The notes beneath the pieces were generated by a model. That model ran no database searches and had not been told where the DNA came from. It worked only from the letters and a program-made list of their open reading frames with translations. A stretch of 64,000 nt of DNA, from NCBI RefSeq assembly GCF_020921035.1, contig NC_063153.1, positions 16,926,001-16,990,000 of the forward strand, written 5' to 3'. Origin of the DNA: Rhodamnia argentea (taxonomy: Eukaryota > Streptophyta > Magnoliopsida > Myrtales > Myrtaceae). Position numbers and translations under genes: made by a program. This document shows positions 37,614 through 51,000 of the stretch, piece after piece (position 1 is the stretch's first letter; each line of letters starts with the position of its first letter).

Positions 37614-39174
37614 ACTGTGTGGCTTTGCGGCAGATGAAAGCTTTTTCGGGTTTTTGTGATGTATAAATAGTGTTGGGACTTGGGAGGTGGAGGAGGAGGA
37701 GGAGAGGGCAGTTCAGGTGAATAACAGCGAGCGAGAGAGGCGGCGACGAGCGTTTACGCTCGTCCACGTCACGCTCTGTAAGGTGGCGGTGGCGAGTGTG
37801 CTAGCGCAAGTACAAAAGCAAATACCATCCGAGCTGAGGTCTCGAACACCTATGATTCGATATTCGGGATTTGAGTTTCCATAGTGTTTGCTTTACCATA
37901 AAGCATAATATGTTAATGCCGTGTCAATAACCAATCTTATTATCTTTTAAAAAATATAATATATGGTCAATTTGTTTCTCCATATATCTTTTATCGCGTG
38001 ATGTAGTTAGTTCGCCAAATACTTTTTTTACTTGTCATTACTCAAATAACGAGCATGTTCGTCCTCCATTAAGGTTTGAATTCGAATCGATATACTTTGC
38101 ACATCCTCTTAAAGCCGCGTAAGAAAACAATCCTTCCAAGCGTAAGCCTTGGAAGGGCGATGATCTCACATAAAATTTTCTTGGTCAAAAGCAACTGGAG
38201 TCTCGCCACAGAAAACACTTTCAAGAAAATGCCACATTGAGGCAATCAAGGTGTATGGCTAATCAAATGGTTTTACATAGTGTCAAATCCCATCCCCTAA
38301 AATGGGTTCAGCAGCCACGACTATCTTTCACTTGGAATTGCACCAAGATGAACATCATCTCTTTCCCGGTCTCTCCAACTTCTCTGTCTAGACATGATTG
38401 TAGCCACAAACAAACTTGAGGCTTCATGGCTTCATCAACTGAACAAACACAAACAACTCTGAAGATATTCCTAAAGTTCCCAGCCAACAAGATATTATCC
38501 GGGATGCCAAAATAATGTGTGTTCTACTCGTTAAATTTGTTCTAAATACGCCTGTCGAATGCACAACTTGCGAGGTAGACTTCCCTTAACTGGAAACTAA
38601 TACTCCTCAAAGCACTCTTTTTTTACAAGGTCAGCTAACATTTTAGTCTACCAAAGAAGCAATTTGGATACAAGATATGCTCGGTACACCATCTCCACTT
38701 TCTTTTGATAGGGCAAATCCAAAAAGTCAGCACGATATCAAGCAAGAGAACCGACAGACAAATTCTCTGAAAGAACATATATCAAAGAAATCATTGATTT
38801 CCACACTGTAAAACTCAGATAAGGGAACAACAACTCTAAATTGGAGATGCATACCAAGTTAGTAAGTACCACAAGAATTTCAGGAGGATTATATGGAGCA
38901 GACAATGCCCTCTAAATTCCAAATCACATGGTCCTGACTATAGACATCACTCTAACACAACGGCTCATAAATCCAGCTGCAAAAAATCTTAAGCGCCGCT
39001 AAGTACAAAAAGGATCCAGCAAATAAAGTGATGGCCATTTGCAAAATAGATCCATGAACTATAACTAAATGCTGCTATGTGCAGCAAAAAAGGATTTCAG
39101 CTCCTAAAAGACATGAACCCCGACGGCTACTCATGACATTGATCTATCCATTTCTATTGTTGGACACACGTTAG
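37614..39174. other. Intergenic region RING gene - PHD gene
   Basis: Contains the RING promoter side (minus strand, up to about 37800) and the PHD 3' UTR. No other gene or repeat is recognised. Confidence 0.5.
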
Positions 39175-42100
39175 TCAATCTATTTCTATAACTAGACCTG
39201 CATCATCCTCGGTCCTTTCTTGACTTGGCCGAGCAAATGATCTGATCCTTGCACTTCTTCTAGGGACCACAGAACTTGCATAAGTCTTCAAACACCTCCT
39301 TCCCCTCAATGAGAATCTTGAGATGTGTTTAGATGGTAACGGCAGCGAAGAGGGTCCGAGCTGTCCAGAAGGCAGAGACTCTGAATTTGATTCTGGCTGT
39401 GAAGTAGGCTGGGCAGAGCAAGCAGTTCAGATGTCGACACAATACAGTGAAATAAAATGTTCTTCAAGGGCAACCATGTAACTAGGAACAATACTATGGG
39501 ACCAAAATTATTGCTTGATGGAAATGAAAAGGCTTTTCAACACGGTCCTTGGAATTGTGATTGAAGTCGCAAATGTTTTCCAATCAAGTCCCTTTTCTCC
39601 GATTCCAGCAAATTACAGCTGATGTCTCTGATCAATGCTAATGAAAAGTTTAATGTGGGTAAGAAGACAATTACTCAACTGTCCTTTGCTTCTTCCCACC
39701 CATTTGATTGTCCACAGACCTTAAGTTGATCGTCCACGGTGAAACTGATTTTTTTGCTGCATTAGAGTCTCGGCTAGCACTGATCATCAAGTCAACTTCA
39801 TTTTGCCAGAATTGGAGAAGAAAGGACTTGATTTTAAAAATAAAAAAAAATCTTAAAGTTCAAGAACTTAATTTTACGAGATATGATTACCGCATTCAAA
39901 AAACCTGTTTTGCTAGGAAACACTCCGAGGCTAAGAGAGTGCAAGTTCACGGACCAAATGTGTACATTTTTGCGAGATAATAAAGGTCAAAATAGACAGC
40001 CTTGAAGTTTTCTTGGGTATGTGAAATCATAGCATATTCAGAACTAGGTGTTCATTTTAGTTGAATTACAATTCCCCCAAAGACAAAAACATGATACTTG
40101 GAAGTTTACAATAGAGGACACATACCTCTGGAGTCTGTTCCTTCTCCACCATCAAGGGCACTTCATTTTGCATAAAGAGAGGATTTGCAGAGGCTTCCCT
40201 GCAATTTCAAATATTGGGGCTGTAATGCTTATAAGTTCAAAAATATCATGCCCCAATCAACCCCTGGAAAGTTCAGTATACAGGAAAACCTTACTCCTGA
40301 TTTCTTTGCCCTCGGAAACTGATTCTGTAATTGGATATGGATGTTTCATTATCTTCATCTCCGGAAGTTTCCTCTGCAGTAATATTAGCACAAGCACCTC
40401 CATCTGGCGTATCAGTGGCATCCTTATGAAGAACATCTTCCTCATCTCCGACTTCATCTCTCTGATTTACAGGGACAATAAAAGTGTTCTTATAAGCAAC
40501 AGTCCCATTAACGAACAGGTTGTTTTCCAATACTTGGTCCTGTTCTCTTTCGAGAACTTGCCCCGATGGCCGTTCTTGCACCATGTTCTGTTCCATCTGC
40601 TTTTCGATAGTTGGAGTCCTCTCAACCGTGTTGGATTTGTTTTCCCTGTTCCACTTCCCTTCCAAGAATTCCGCTGCATCAGTAGAAACTCCACCACGAA
40701 CCATTTCTTCTTCTTCTCTACTTGGTAAATTAGCGTCACCACCATTACATCGTTGAGAAGGATCATCTTGTTCTCCATCACTTTCGTTCCGCTGAAACTG
40801 ATGGCCATTCACATCCATTTCATTATGTCCATTTACTCTATCAGTCTCACTATCTCCATTTCCTAACAGACTCTGTTCCATCTGATCCAAATTCTCTTGC
40901 TGGTGCTTGAATCCAGCATGAATAAAAGCAGATAAGTTTTTTCTTGTCAAAGAGGCCTCTTTCTTGGCATCATGATAGTCAGAAATGGCAATAGAATACG
41001 CACAAAATGGACAGTAAAACATACCATTGTCGTCAAACATAGCTGATAAGCCCACACAGTTCTCATGAACCATCAAAGGGCAACTGCTGGTGTTACAAAC
41101 TAACAATTGACCACCTTCATTACACTTCATACAAACATTTTGCTCGCTCCAATCAACTGTTGCAAACGCATTGCGAGCTGATGGGCACTGAGACTGAGAG
41201 TATAAGAATTCATGCTTTTTCATCATAACATCCTTCTCCTCTTTTCTATATTCATCACTATCACTAGACGTTTCCTCCCCATCAGCATGGACCACGTAAT
41301 CTTCCACATTACTGGTAAAAGCCTGCCCCCACTGCGATGCCCGAGCTGATTCACTGTTCTTTGCTTTCTCTATGGCGTCATGGATGCGTGTGGAATCATC
41401 AACAGAAAACCCCTGCTCCATTGCATCAGAACAAGTCCTTGGCTGAACATAATGCCTCCCATCTCCCACTGACAACTGGTCTTCATCCACAGCCCCCATA
41501 TGATCCTCAACCAGGTTAGCCATCTCTCTTTCAGAACATCCATCAATTCTCTCGGAACTTAATCTTCCAGTTAGAACAACTGGCGATTCTTCTCTGTCCT
41601 TTCTTTCATCAGAATCTTGCTGTTTAGCCCTTTTAGCATCTGAATGAGCATCATCATGTTGATTCTCATCACAATTCCTTTCAATATTTTCAGCATGAAC
41701 ATCAGTATGGTTCCTCTTTGTGGGAAGACATATCCTAATATCGTCATCTCCTTCCAAAAGCTCCACGTGATTTGTGGGTCGAGAAACCAAGTTTGGTTCA
41801 TCAACGGTATCAGCAGCATTTCCATCTCCCATGTCAGGCACACATGAAAGTCCAGTATGTCCACCATCATGAATGACACTCCCATTTAAATGACTAACGG
41901 GTGCCAATCGACTCAATTCCTTTAAAGAATCAGCATGCGGATGAGTACCTCCAAGTATTGTATCTTTTAGCTGCCCAAGGAACAAGGATAAAACCAATTT
42001 AAACCTGATTGAAAGAGGACATCATGAAGATTAACAGCACTGGATGAAAAATCTGCTCACCTCCTCTAGAGCAGTTTTTGGCACAGAGGCTCTCTTGTGC

Positions 42101-42744
42101 ATTAAAAATGAGTGAAGGTCCCATTTCAGCACCTCATTTGCAGTCACTCCAAGATCAGATGCAGAGCCCTAAGATATAACAAATCAGAACAGGGGAACAG
42201 ATACCGAACTTCAGCAATCATTTGAGCAGAACCAGTGGAAAGATGTCATAGAGAAAATAAAACAGTTGCTTCAAGTTCTCTCTTTTTAGAAGGCACAGTT
42301 GCTTCAAGTTCTCTCTTTTTAGAAGGCACATAGTCACTACATTTATTAGAACTTACATTATGGAGCATATACTGTAGGACACTTTTGCAGCTATATGATG
42401 CATTAATTTTTGCCTTTGATTCGAATGAGGACGAGGTACTGTTCATGCTTCCATTTCGAGTGCCACATAGCTCCTCCAAGCATCTCAAAGAAACAACTTC
42501 CTCCATATTCTCTCTCAAGTGAGCAGGCATTTCTGGAGCCGCTTTAATGATAACTGGAAAGCATAAACCATATGAAACAGTTGCCCAACAAAAATGATGA
42601 GAAAGATGGACCAAAACTCGCAAAATGCTACTGTAGAAGGAGAATACCATGTAAAAGGGATGGTTTAACTTGCTCGAATTTTGCCAAATACTCAATAATC
42701 CAGATCCAGGGAAGGCTCAACTCAGCTAAGCTTTTGCTATCCAT
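39175..42744 (-). CDS. PHD-finger protein, probable chromatin factor
   Basis: Six exons (minus): 42744-42648, 42553-42357, 42168-42061, 41970-40295, 40198-40126, 39408-39175; phases agree and give 794 aa. The N-terminal 140 residues (SLPWIWIIEYLAKF; LQYMLHN; ALEELKDTIL) look like a conserved plant-specific helical region. A long acidic, low-complexity segment follows. A C4HC3 PHD finger lies at about 412-460 (VCMKCNEGGQLLVCN..CPLMVHENCVGLS..FYCPFC). The last exons carry a basic tail (SRFSLRGRRCLKT; VPRRSARIRSF). PHD fingers often read histone H3 tails; the ligand here is unknown. Related plant proteins can end in a telobox-type Myb domain, and none is present here. An apparent stop at 40291 is intronic: the donor GA|gtaagg joins GAG-GAA in frame. 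Confidence 0.87.
42263..42328. repeat. Perfect 33-bp tandem duplication in PHD-gene intron 2
   Basis: Copies at 42263-42295 and 42296-42328 are identical. If the intron were retained, the minus-strand frame from exon 2 would run through both copies (PSKKRELEATV twice) and then stop. Confidence 0.95.
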
Positions 42745-44767
42745 GGAAGCACTGTTGAGCAGTTAGGACAACAAGGATTTCTTTAACTCATCCTTCATCA
42801 ATCCATAAAAAAGATTGCTTTCTACAGTGGGAAAAAAAAAAACAACGATTTAAAACTGATCGTGCATTTCACAAAATCATGCACCAGGTATATAATGAGC
42901 AAAAAACTTTCAGTATCAGCCTAAAAGCTACAAATCCAACATAACTACAACATAAAAAAATTTCCTGGTCATGCACCACATGAAAGATTCATGTGGATTG
43001 TGCCAAAAAAAAAAAAAAAGATTCATTTCGCCAGGACACCCTAGAGTAGTGATCCTCTTTGTCAAAAGAAGCAAATATGCCATGACATCCTATAACGAGT
43101 ACTTCCACAGTGGAATCAAATGAAAGCCAATTAGTGCCATGCTCACTAAATTCTCACATAAGTGACCCAACGAACAAGACAATCCAAGCAATATTAAGAA
43201 CCGAACATGCAAGATGTGATACTTTTCTTGTAATCAGCAAGTCATAAAAGCTAAACGGAACCAAAGTCAAAAAGCTTTTCATGCAGCACATGGAAAGGAG
43301 TAATGAAAAGTACTGAATCAAAAAGGTGCAGTCAGGAAACAAATCTGTACGAGTAAACCTTTCAAGTATTCTGGCATGGCATTCTCTGATAGAATTAACA
43401 ACACATGAACCCATATGAACAATGAAAATTGAAAAAAATTACAAGATCATAATCCTTGAACAAATTAAAATCTTTGAACCACCAAGTCCAATGAACTCTG
43501 TAGGACTAACAGAATAAAAAGATAAACCAACTCAAAATAGAGTGAGCAAAAACAAGGTCAAAAGGTCACCAGCAATAATTGATGTCAAGCAATGTGACGA
43601 ATTACATTTTGACAGATACGTGTAACTTTTACTGCAAAACCAAAAGCGAGAATGAGAAAAAAAAGAAAAATGAATAACAAGTTGGACACAATGCATGAGT
43701 ACTTGAGCAGAAAATGCTTATTAATGGAAGAAATGCAACTGGTTAATTCGATTCCAGGGTGTGTTGACAACATTGCATCATGAATCTAGACACACCCACC
43801 AACTATTCCAAGAAATCTCAAGTAATATCAGCTTCCTTATGTGTTCAATTCATAGAAAGAATCACATCAGTTCAGTATCTAGTCTACCTGTAGTTCTTCT
43901 TGAGAAACAGCATCTACGATTAACTAGTTTTCAACAAACAGAAGTGTCGTCGTCAGTAATCGGGATAGATTCCCATGTATGACGCCGTTTCTTACTATTC
44001 AGTATCCCCTTTTCCGTTATTAATCATCTACCTACGCCAACCTAATCTAGGAATCCACTTCGTATGGCAAAATTAGGTCCACAGTTCAGCTTGTGGAGGA
44101 ACATATAATCAAAGTCCAGTCACAATTTCCAAAATGGTAATATATAATCAAAGTCCGACTGAAGTGAAAAGAATGGATCAACACAAGTATCCTTACGCAT
44201 AAGATTGTGCACACGCGACCGAAAGAGAGAGAGAGAGAGCGAGAGTCCAAAATCAAGAAAAGCCCTAGCTTAAAATCAACTCAACTCCAACTAGAACAAT
44301 ATTGTTTTCAGCAAAACCCAATTCGAGCTTGTTCCCACCAACTCCTATAACTCATACGAACCCGCTTACACTCAAAATCGTATCGTTCGCTGCGCACGGG
44401 ACGTGGGGTCGACGACTCCAGCGTTAATTTTCTCACAACTCAGCCAAACCCTCGGGGCTCGATTCCTTTCTTTGACTGTTGACATCCCCACGCTTCCCGA
44501 AACCAAACAACGAGGAAAAGGAAAAAATTGCAGAGAAGCGACGACATACCGAGAGAGGAAAAGGACGTTTCACTGTTAATATGATCAAGGCCACATTTCT
44601 TCTACAATGGCGAAACAGCCAATCGTCCCCAGATAATCTTGAAATCCACCACAAGCGATTAAACAGCGAAGCAGCAAAATACACTCCAGAACTGGCCTTA
44701 TGTCCGAATTTGCCAAGAACAGAAAAACCAGAGTAGGGCAGGGAGAAAAAGAGAAGGCAGTTTCAGC

Positions 44768-45320
44768 CTATGAAGCACCGATACGCGGAGGGAGTGGCCG
44801 AGTCGGTGTCGGACACGTGTCAGACACGGACACGCGTCCGACAAAATTGGACACCCGTCCGACACGCGGTCAAAGCGTGTCGAAGGTCCGACACTTGGTC
44901 AACGCGAGCGACACGCCGGGGGGACACGCGAGTCGGCGAGGAAGGAGGGCAGGGATGGCGGAGATCTAGAGGGCAGAGGTCGGGGGAGAAGGGAGGAGTT
45001 GTCTGCGTCTTGGGCTAAGAGAGAGAATGAGGGAGAGAGCCAGCGACGCCCGGCGAGCGCCAGAGCAGAGAATGGGCTTCGGGTGCGCGCCGATATATAT
45101 ATTTATTTTCCTTGCCTAGTGTTTAGACTATGGATCAAATTACGGATTTACCTAGGATAGAAAATTTATTCTCCGCATTTGTAAAAAAATTATAGAAATA
45201 ATAATTATATATTTAATATATAATGTGTCCCTAACGTGTCAAAAATTTGTATTTTTTAAAAACGACGTGTCGGCGTATCATGTATCGCATGTCACGTGTC
45301 CATGTCGGTGTACTACTTAG
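44768..45320. mobile_element. hAT-like non-autonomous inverted-repeat element (MITE)
   Basis: The left end CTATGAAGCACCGATAC and the inverted right end CTAAGTAGTACACCGACAT are imperfect terminal inverted repeats. Candidate 8-bp target duplications GTTTCAGC (44760-44767) and GTTTCAAC (45321-45328) match at 7 of 8. The 553-bp interior is crowded with GTGTCGGACAC-like palindromes in its left half and is AT-rich in the right. A related partial copy occurs at about 61320-61790. Confidence 0.72.
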
Positions 45321-46878
45321 GTTTCAACCTTTCGGGTGTTGGGGAAGGAGGGAATTATAATTTGAGAATTGGACCAAGTTGGTTTAATCACTTTTTGTCG
45401 AGGTAAAGAAACAAATGATCTCTAAACTATGATCCAATATGTAATGTAATCTCTAAATTTTTAATTTGACAAATATAGTCCTTGAACTTTAGCTCAAAAT
45501 GTAAAACGATTCCTTGGACTTTTAATTTAATCAAAATGCAAAGTGAATTTTTGGTCTCATAAAAAACTTCAAAGTTCTACTTTTATCTCAATTTTATCAC
45601 CGATCGGCCTTCCGTCTATAATCACCGTTAATTAATCATACGTAGGGAATTGCTGCTTCCCGCCTCCATAGGATCTACCGGAAGCAAACCTCATACGATA
45701 ATATTCTATAGGTGTTGTGCTTCATCCTTGTGATAAATGGCTAGCTTTGTTTTTCATTGTTATTGAAGTTTGAATATCACTGCAGGATGGGGTCGGTGAA
45801 AGATCAATTCTCTGAAGTTCTTCACCAGTTAACCTTCATGGTGGCGCAAAGGCGGCACCACACACTCCTCTTTCCTAAGAAGCATAAGCGAGACAAAATG
45901 AGACGGAGCGGCATTGTCTGAAAGCTCTTCAATTTTCTTGTTAATTTACTGAAGTAAGTCACCTTTTCAAATACTTGGTTTGTAGTACGTTTGATTAGGT
46001 ATTGTCGTTGATATCAGCATCTACCACCCCGCTTGAATTCCGATTTTTACCTTGATGGCCATGTCGGAATCAGGCGACACCCGTCTCCTTTATGTTTGGC
46101 GAAACACACCGATAAATATTACTGTTAGAACTCCTAGTTTGTTATGTAAATAGCTGTGTCTACTATCACATGCGTTAGGCCAACACACTACCATGCATTA
46201 CAACTTCAGTGCTGATGGTATCCGAAGCGTCACTAACAATCTATGGCTACACGTATGTATTCCGCTTCCTTTCTAATTGATTTCCCTCATTGCCTAGAGA
46301 AAAAGTTGCTCTTTTGGATCATGTCTTATGATTATATTTGAACTCCGCGGATACGTTCGATGCACGAGCGCGGTCTCAATAGGTTAGGCCAAGATCTGTT
46401 ATTTTTCACCATTGACCTTTTCCTATGTTTACTCCTTTTCGAGTATCTTACTCCCCATTTGATATTTTGTGCATGCATCGTGTAGTGCCCCTTATTTATT
46501 ATGCCCTTCTAGCAAATTTTCGAGCGAGGTATTACATAGAGGAAAGGCCTCCTGCCAAGTTCGGGCCAATTTCGATCAAAGACGAGGTCAAAGATGTGAT
46601 GCTTTATTAGTGAAGAAAGCTGTTGTTATGTTAATGGTGCGCTTATCCTCAATTCGACCAAATTTTGGTCGGGCATAAACTTTCCATCCTACTCGATTTT
46701 TATATCAATGGAAAGCTCGTAACTTAAAAAAATCACTTTAATGTATTACTTTTTTTTACAAATATTTGGTCAAAATTTGACTGGGCATGACTTTTCCTTT
46801 ACCGACATTCCGCCGACATAAATACCATATATGTATCTCGATTGGTTTTCTTGGGAGGAACCACACCACCAATATATA

Positions 46879-47308
<430 letters not shown>

Positions 47309-48079
47309 TCCCCTTTCGACTTCTTTTTCGCGAAAATTATCTCTCGATCGTACTTTCCTTTGGCAACCAGCTTGACATTAACTTATAACTTTTCTTTGGA
47401 CGCGTAATTTTTCTCAATTCTGGAGTTCTTATTTTTCACCAGGAAATTATTGGTTTTTACGACATCTTATCCTTGCATTTTCTCGTTTGTTTTGTTCTTT
47501 TTTTTTTCTTTTTTTTTTTCGATTTGACAGTTTGATATGAATCATGCTCGATCCCACCTAGGGTGAAATTGAGTCAAGCTACTCACCAGTGGCTCGGGCC
47601 TAGCAAAATGGTTACTTTGCCTAGTCTCGACTTCACCTCAAGCTCAAAATCATTAATGCTAAGCTCGATGGTCTATCGATCGAGCCTAATCGACTTTCTA
47701 TCATTTCTTTCATAAACATCTATCAGTTATGAGAGCATCAATCCATGCTCCGAGACTACACGAATGGCAACCAAGACGAAAACAAAGAAACATGGGGAGA
47801 ACTAATTCGATGTAAAGGTATCTCTTACTAGAAAAAAAGGACAAAGGCAATCCCAACTTACCATAACATGATCGTTATCGTGGTTGTCGTCGTCATCAGC
47901 CTCTTCAGGACTGTTAGATACTGCAGAGGCGCTGCCTCGAGCAGATACATCATCAAAAATCGAACATCCTCTAAGAAAGATAGTTATTGTAGCAGATACA
48001 ATGGCGAGACAAGGTTGGTGGACAGAAGGATTAGGAAAAAATTTGGAGGCATATGGCCTTCTACGTTTCTTCCTTCCAG

Positions 48080-51000
48080 CTATCCGAAGATCTTGAAGAG
48101 TAAACCTCCATGGGTTGCAAAGAAAGGCGCGAAGACGAGCGACTCGACCGCCATCAGCTTGATGAGGATGTTGAGCGAGGGTCCGGATGTGTCCTTGAGA
48201 GGGTCTCCGATGGTGTCGCCGATGACAGCGGCCTTGTGCGGGTCTGATCCCTTGGGGCCGAGGCTCCTCGCATGATCCGAGGCACCAGCCTATAATCAAT
48301 AAACAAGTCCAGAAGCATAAGACACGGTCCAGAAGAAATCCTAAGTACACAAGTTGGAAAGTGCCATCACACTTTTACCTCGATGTACTTCTTGGCATTG
48401 TCCCAAGCACCACCAGTGTTGGAAGCAGAGATAGCAATCTGACAAAAAAGGAGAAGAAAATAAATTCACCTAACACACATATTATAAAAGATATATCGCC
48501 GTGACTTGTAGTTTAAGGAAAAAAAAAAAAAAGAATGCAAACCCTCAAAAGATTTTAATCAAAACACTGGCTCAGTAAAAAAGACCAAACTTTTGTTCGG
48601 AAAAGTTTGGAAAAGTTTCCAAAGCACTCCATCATCATTCTTCTTAAGTTAGACGTGATGTGCATTACAAGCTGTCGTAATTCGTTCCGTTCGTTATATA
48701 GCTTGAGCATGCCTCTTAAAAGGATTAAGAAGTCATCAATCACAACAGAATTACCTGAACACCAGAGACCAAGGATCCGGCAAGAACACCTGACAGAGTC
48801 TCAACACCGAAAAAGATCCCGACAACAAGGGGCGTAAGCATCACGAGTGCACCTGGTGGGATCATCTCTTTGATGGAAGCATCTGTGGAGATCTTGACAC
48901 ATGTTGCGTAGTCAGGCTTGGCAGTGCCTTCCAGGAGACCTGGGATGGTGTTGAATTGCCGACGGACCTCCTCCACCATCTTCAAGGCTGCACTTCCCAC
49001 ACTCTTCATGGTCATTGCAGAGAACCAGTAAGGGAGCATAGCGCCCACAATCAAGCCAATGAACACTTTTGGAGTCAACACATCGACAGTCACAATATTT
49101 GCACGGCTCACAAAGGCGCCAAAGAGAGCGAGGGACACAAGTGCCGCAGAACCAATGGCGAAACCCTGGACAGAAGCAGCAAACATTCAGGAATTTTTGC
49201 AGTTATGATGTCTTATTTCAGCATTAAGGGAAAAAAGAGAGAAATCAAACTACTGCCAAGCCAAATGCCCCCTATAGTAGTATGAACAAATTTTAAGAAG
49301 GGAAAGATCTACTTTCAGGCATTTTATTCGAATGATTGGACACAAAAAGGCATACAAAATAGCTCCTTTTTCTATGTCAACACAAAGCGATAACATGGCC
49401 GATAAAACAAACGTAGCATTTTCACGAGCACAAATGAACGAAAGTAACAAAAATTTCATGACCCGAAAAGGAACATGATCAAACCTTTCCAATAGCAGCA
49501 GTAGTGTTTCCAGCAGCATCAAGGGCATCAGTCCTCTCCCTGATTCTGTGGCTCATGCCTGCCATCTCAGCAATTCCTCCAGCATTATCACTGATAGGAC
49601 CGTATGCATCAATTGCCAATCCAGTGGCAATTGTGCTCAACATTCCAAGCGCAGCTACTGCAATACCATACATCGCAGCGAAGCTAAAGCTAACAAAAAT
49701 GCTGACAGCAATTGCAAAAATGGGAATGATAACTGATTTATATCCCAATGCAAGGCCAAAGATGACGTTAGTAGCAGCTCCAGTTCGGCAGGAATCAGCC
49801 ACATCTTGGACAGGGCTGAAGTACAATATAAGCGCAGGTGTCAAGTGAGTAATCCTAGTCACGATAAATATAGGAAAAAACGACATGAAGTGAGAAAGAA
49901 TGACATCATATCAGATTTGTCACCTGTATGCATTGCTTGTGTAGTATTCAGTCACAAACCCAATGATAAGGCCAGCCCACAAACCAACAGCGACACACAA
50001 GAACAGCTGCCTGCAATCCCAAGAGACAAAAAGATATAATGTACTAGAGTAACCAAAAAAATGAGAAGAACAAGATTTATCCTTCATACTAGTCACATTT
50101 TGAACAATTGTTTTCACAAAGCATGCTTTTTCTATCTTTCAGTATATTAGAGGGCAAAGCTTACCTAACTCCAAGAACATGCATTGCTCCCCAAGGCTCC
50201 AGTTAAGAATTAAAACAACTTATCTGGCCATTCTTTATCTGGCTATAATAACCTATTTACAAGTTGCCAATTACACCCATCATGTAAAATGAGTAATGCC
50301 ATCTTCTTTAATAGCCAATCATGCAATAACCGCAATCTACATTTAATTCAGTTCTATACAGACTGATGAAGCTTCATTAGATGCCGGCTGTATCAAAAAG
50401 TACATTGACGTGCCACTGGCTGGATGACATGCATGAATGTGTAGTAGTGTGATTGACACATGCACAATGCCACTCATCTAGCAATACTTAAAAAGGAAGG
50501 TTAGCACCAGTTGGGTACCGGATACATTTCCAAATTTTCTGCCTCATAACGTAATTCATTTGAATCAACTTGAAAGACAGTTTTAGTGTGTTAATGATAA
50601 TGCAGGCCACATAGGCTTTAACATGCAGAAACATATATTTTGTCAAAGTTCTGATATTATGCCCTTCATGAAAGAAGAATCAATAGGCTCACCAGTTTTT
50701 GACAACTTTCTGAGTTCCAAAGTTGAAGATGGTAAAGGAAGAAGGAACGGAAATCCAAGTGACAATGGCAATTCCCACAGTCATGAGAACTGTGGAAATT
50801 ATCAGCTGCTTCTTTAGTGCAGGCTCTATCTCCTTAACAGCCTTGATCTCAAAGAAATCAGTTGCAAATAAGGTGGTGATCAGACATACAAGGATACCCA
50901 CAGAGCTAACAATGAGAGGGTACAGCATTGCAGTCAACTCATGATTGATCCCAAAGGAAGAGATAGAGGCCACAACAAGCGCAGCACAGGATGACTCGGC

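Noticed and set aside
40291..40293. Apparent premature stop in the PHD gene
   Set aside because: Lies inside an intron; donor GA|gtaagg at 40295 restores a frame that fits two further exons exactly.
40048..40728. 226-codon plus-strand open frame
   Set aside because: Antisense to the PHD-protein exon, which has strong domain and splice support.
44700..45018. Overlapping plus-strand frames rich in Arg, Thr and Ser
   Set aside because: They arise from the palindromic GTGTC/GACAC repeats of the hAT-like element.
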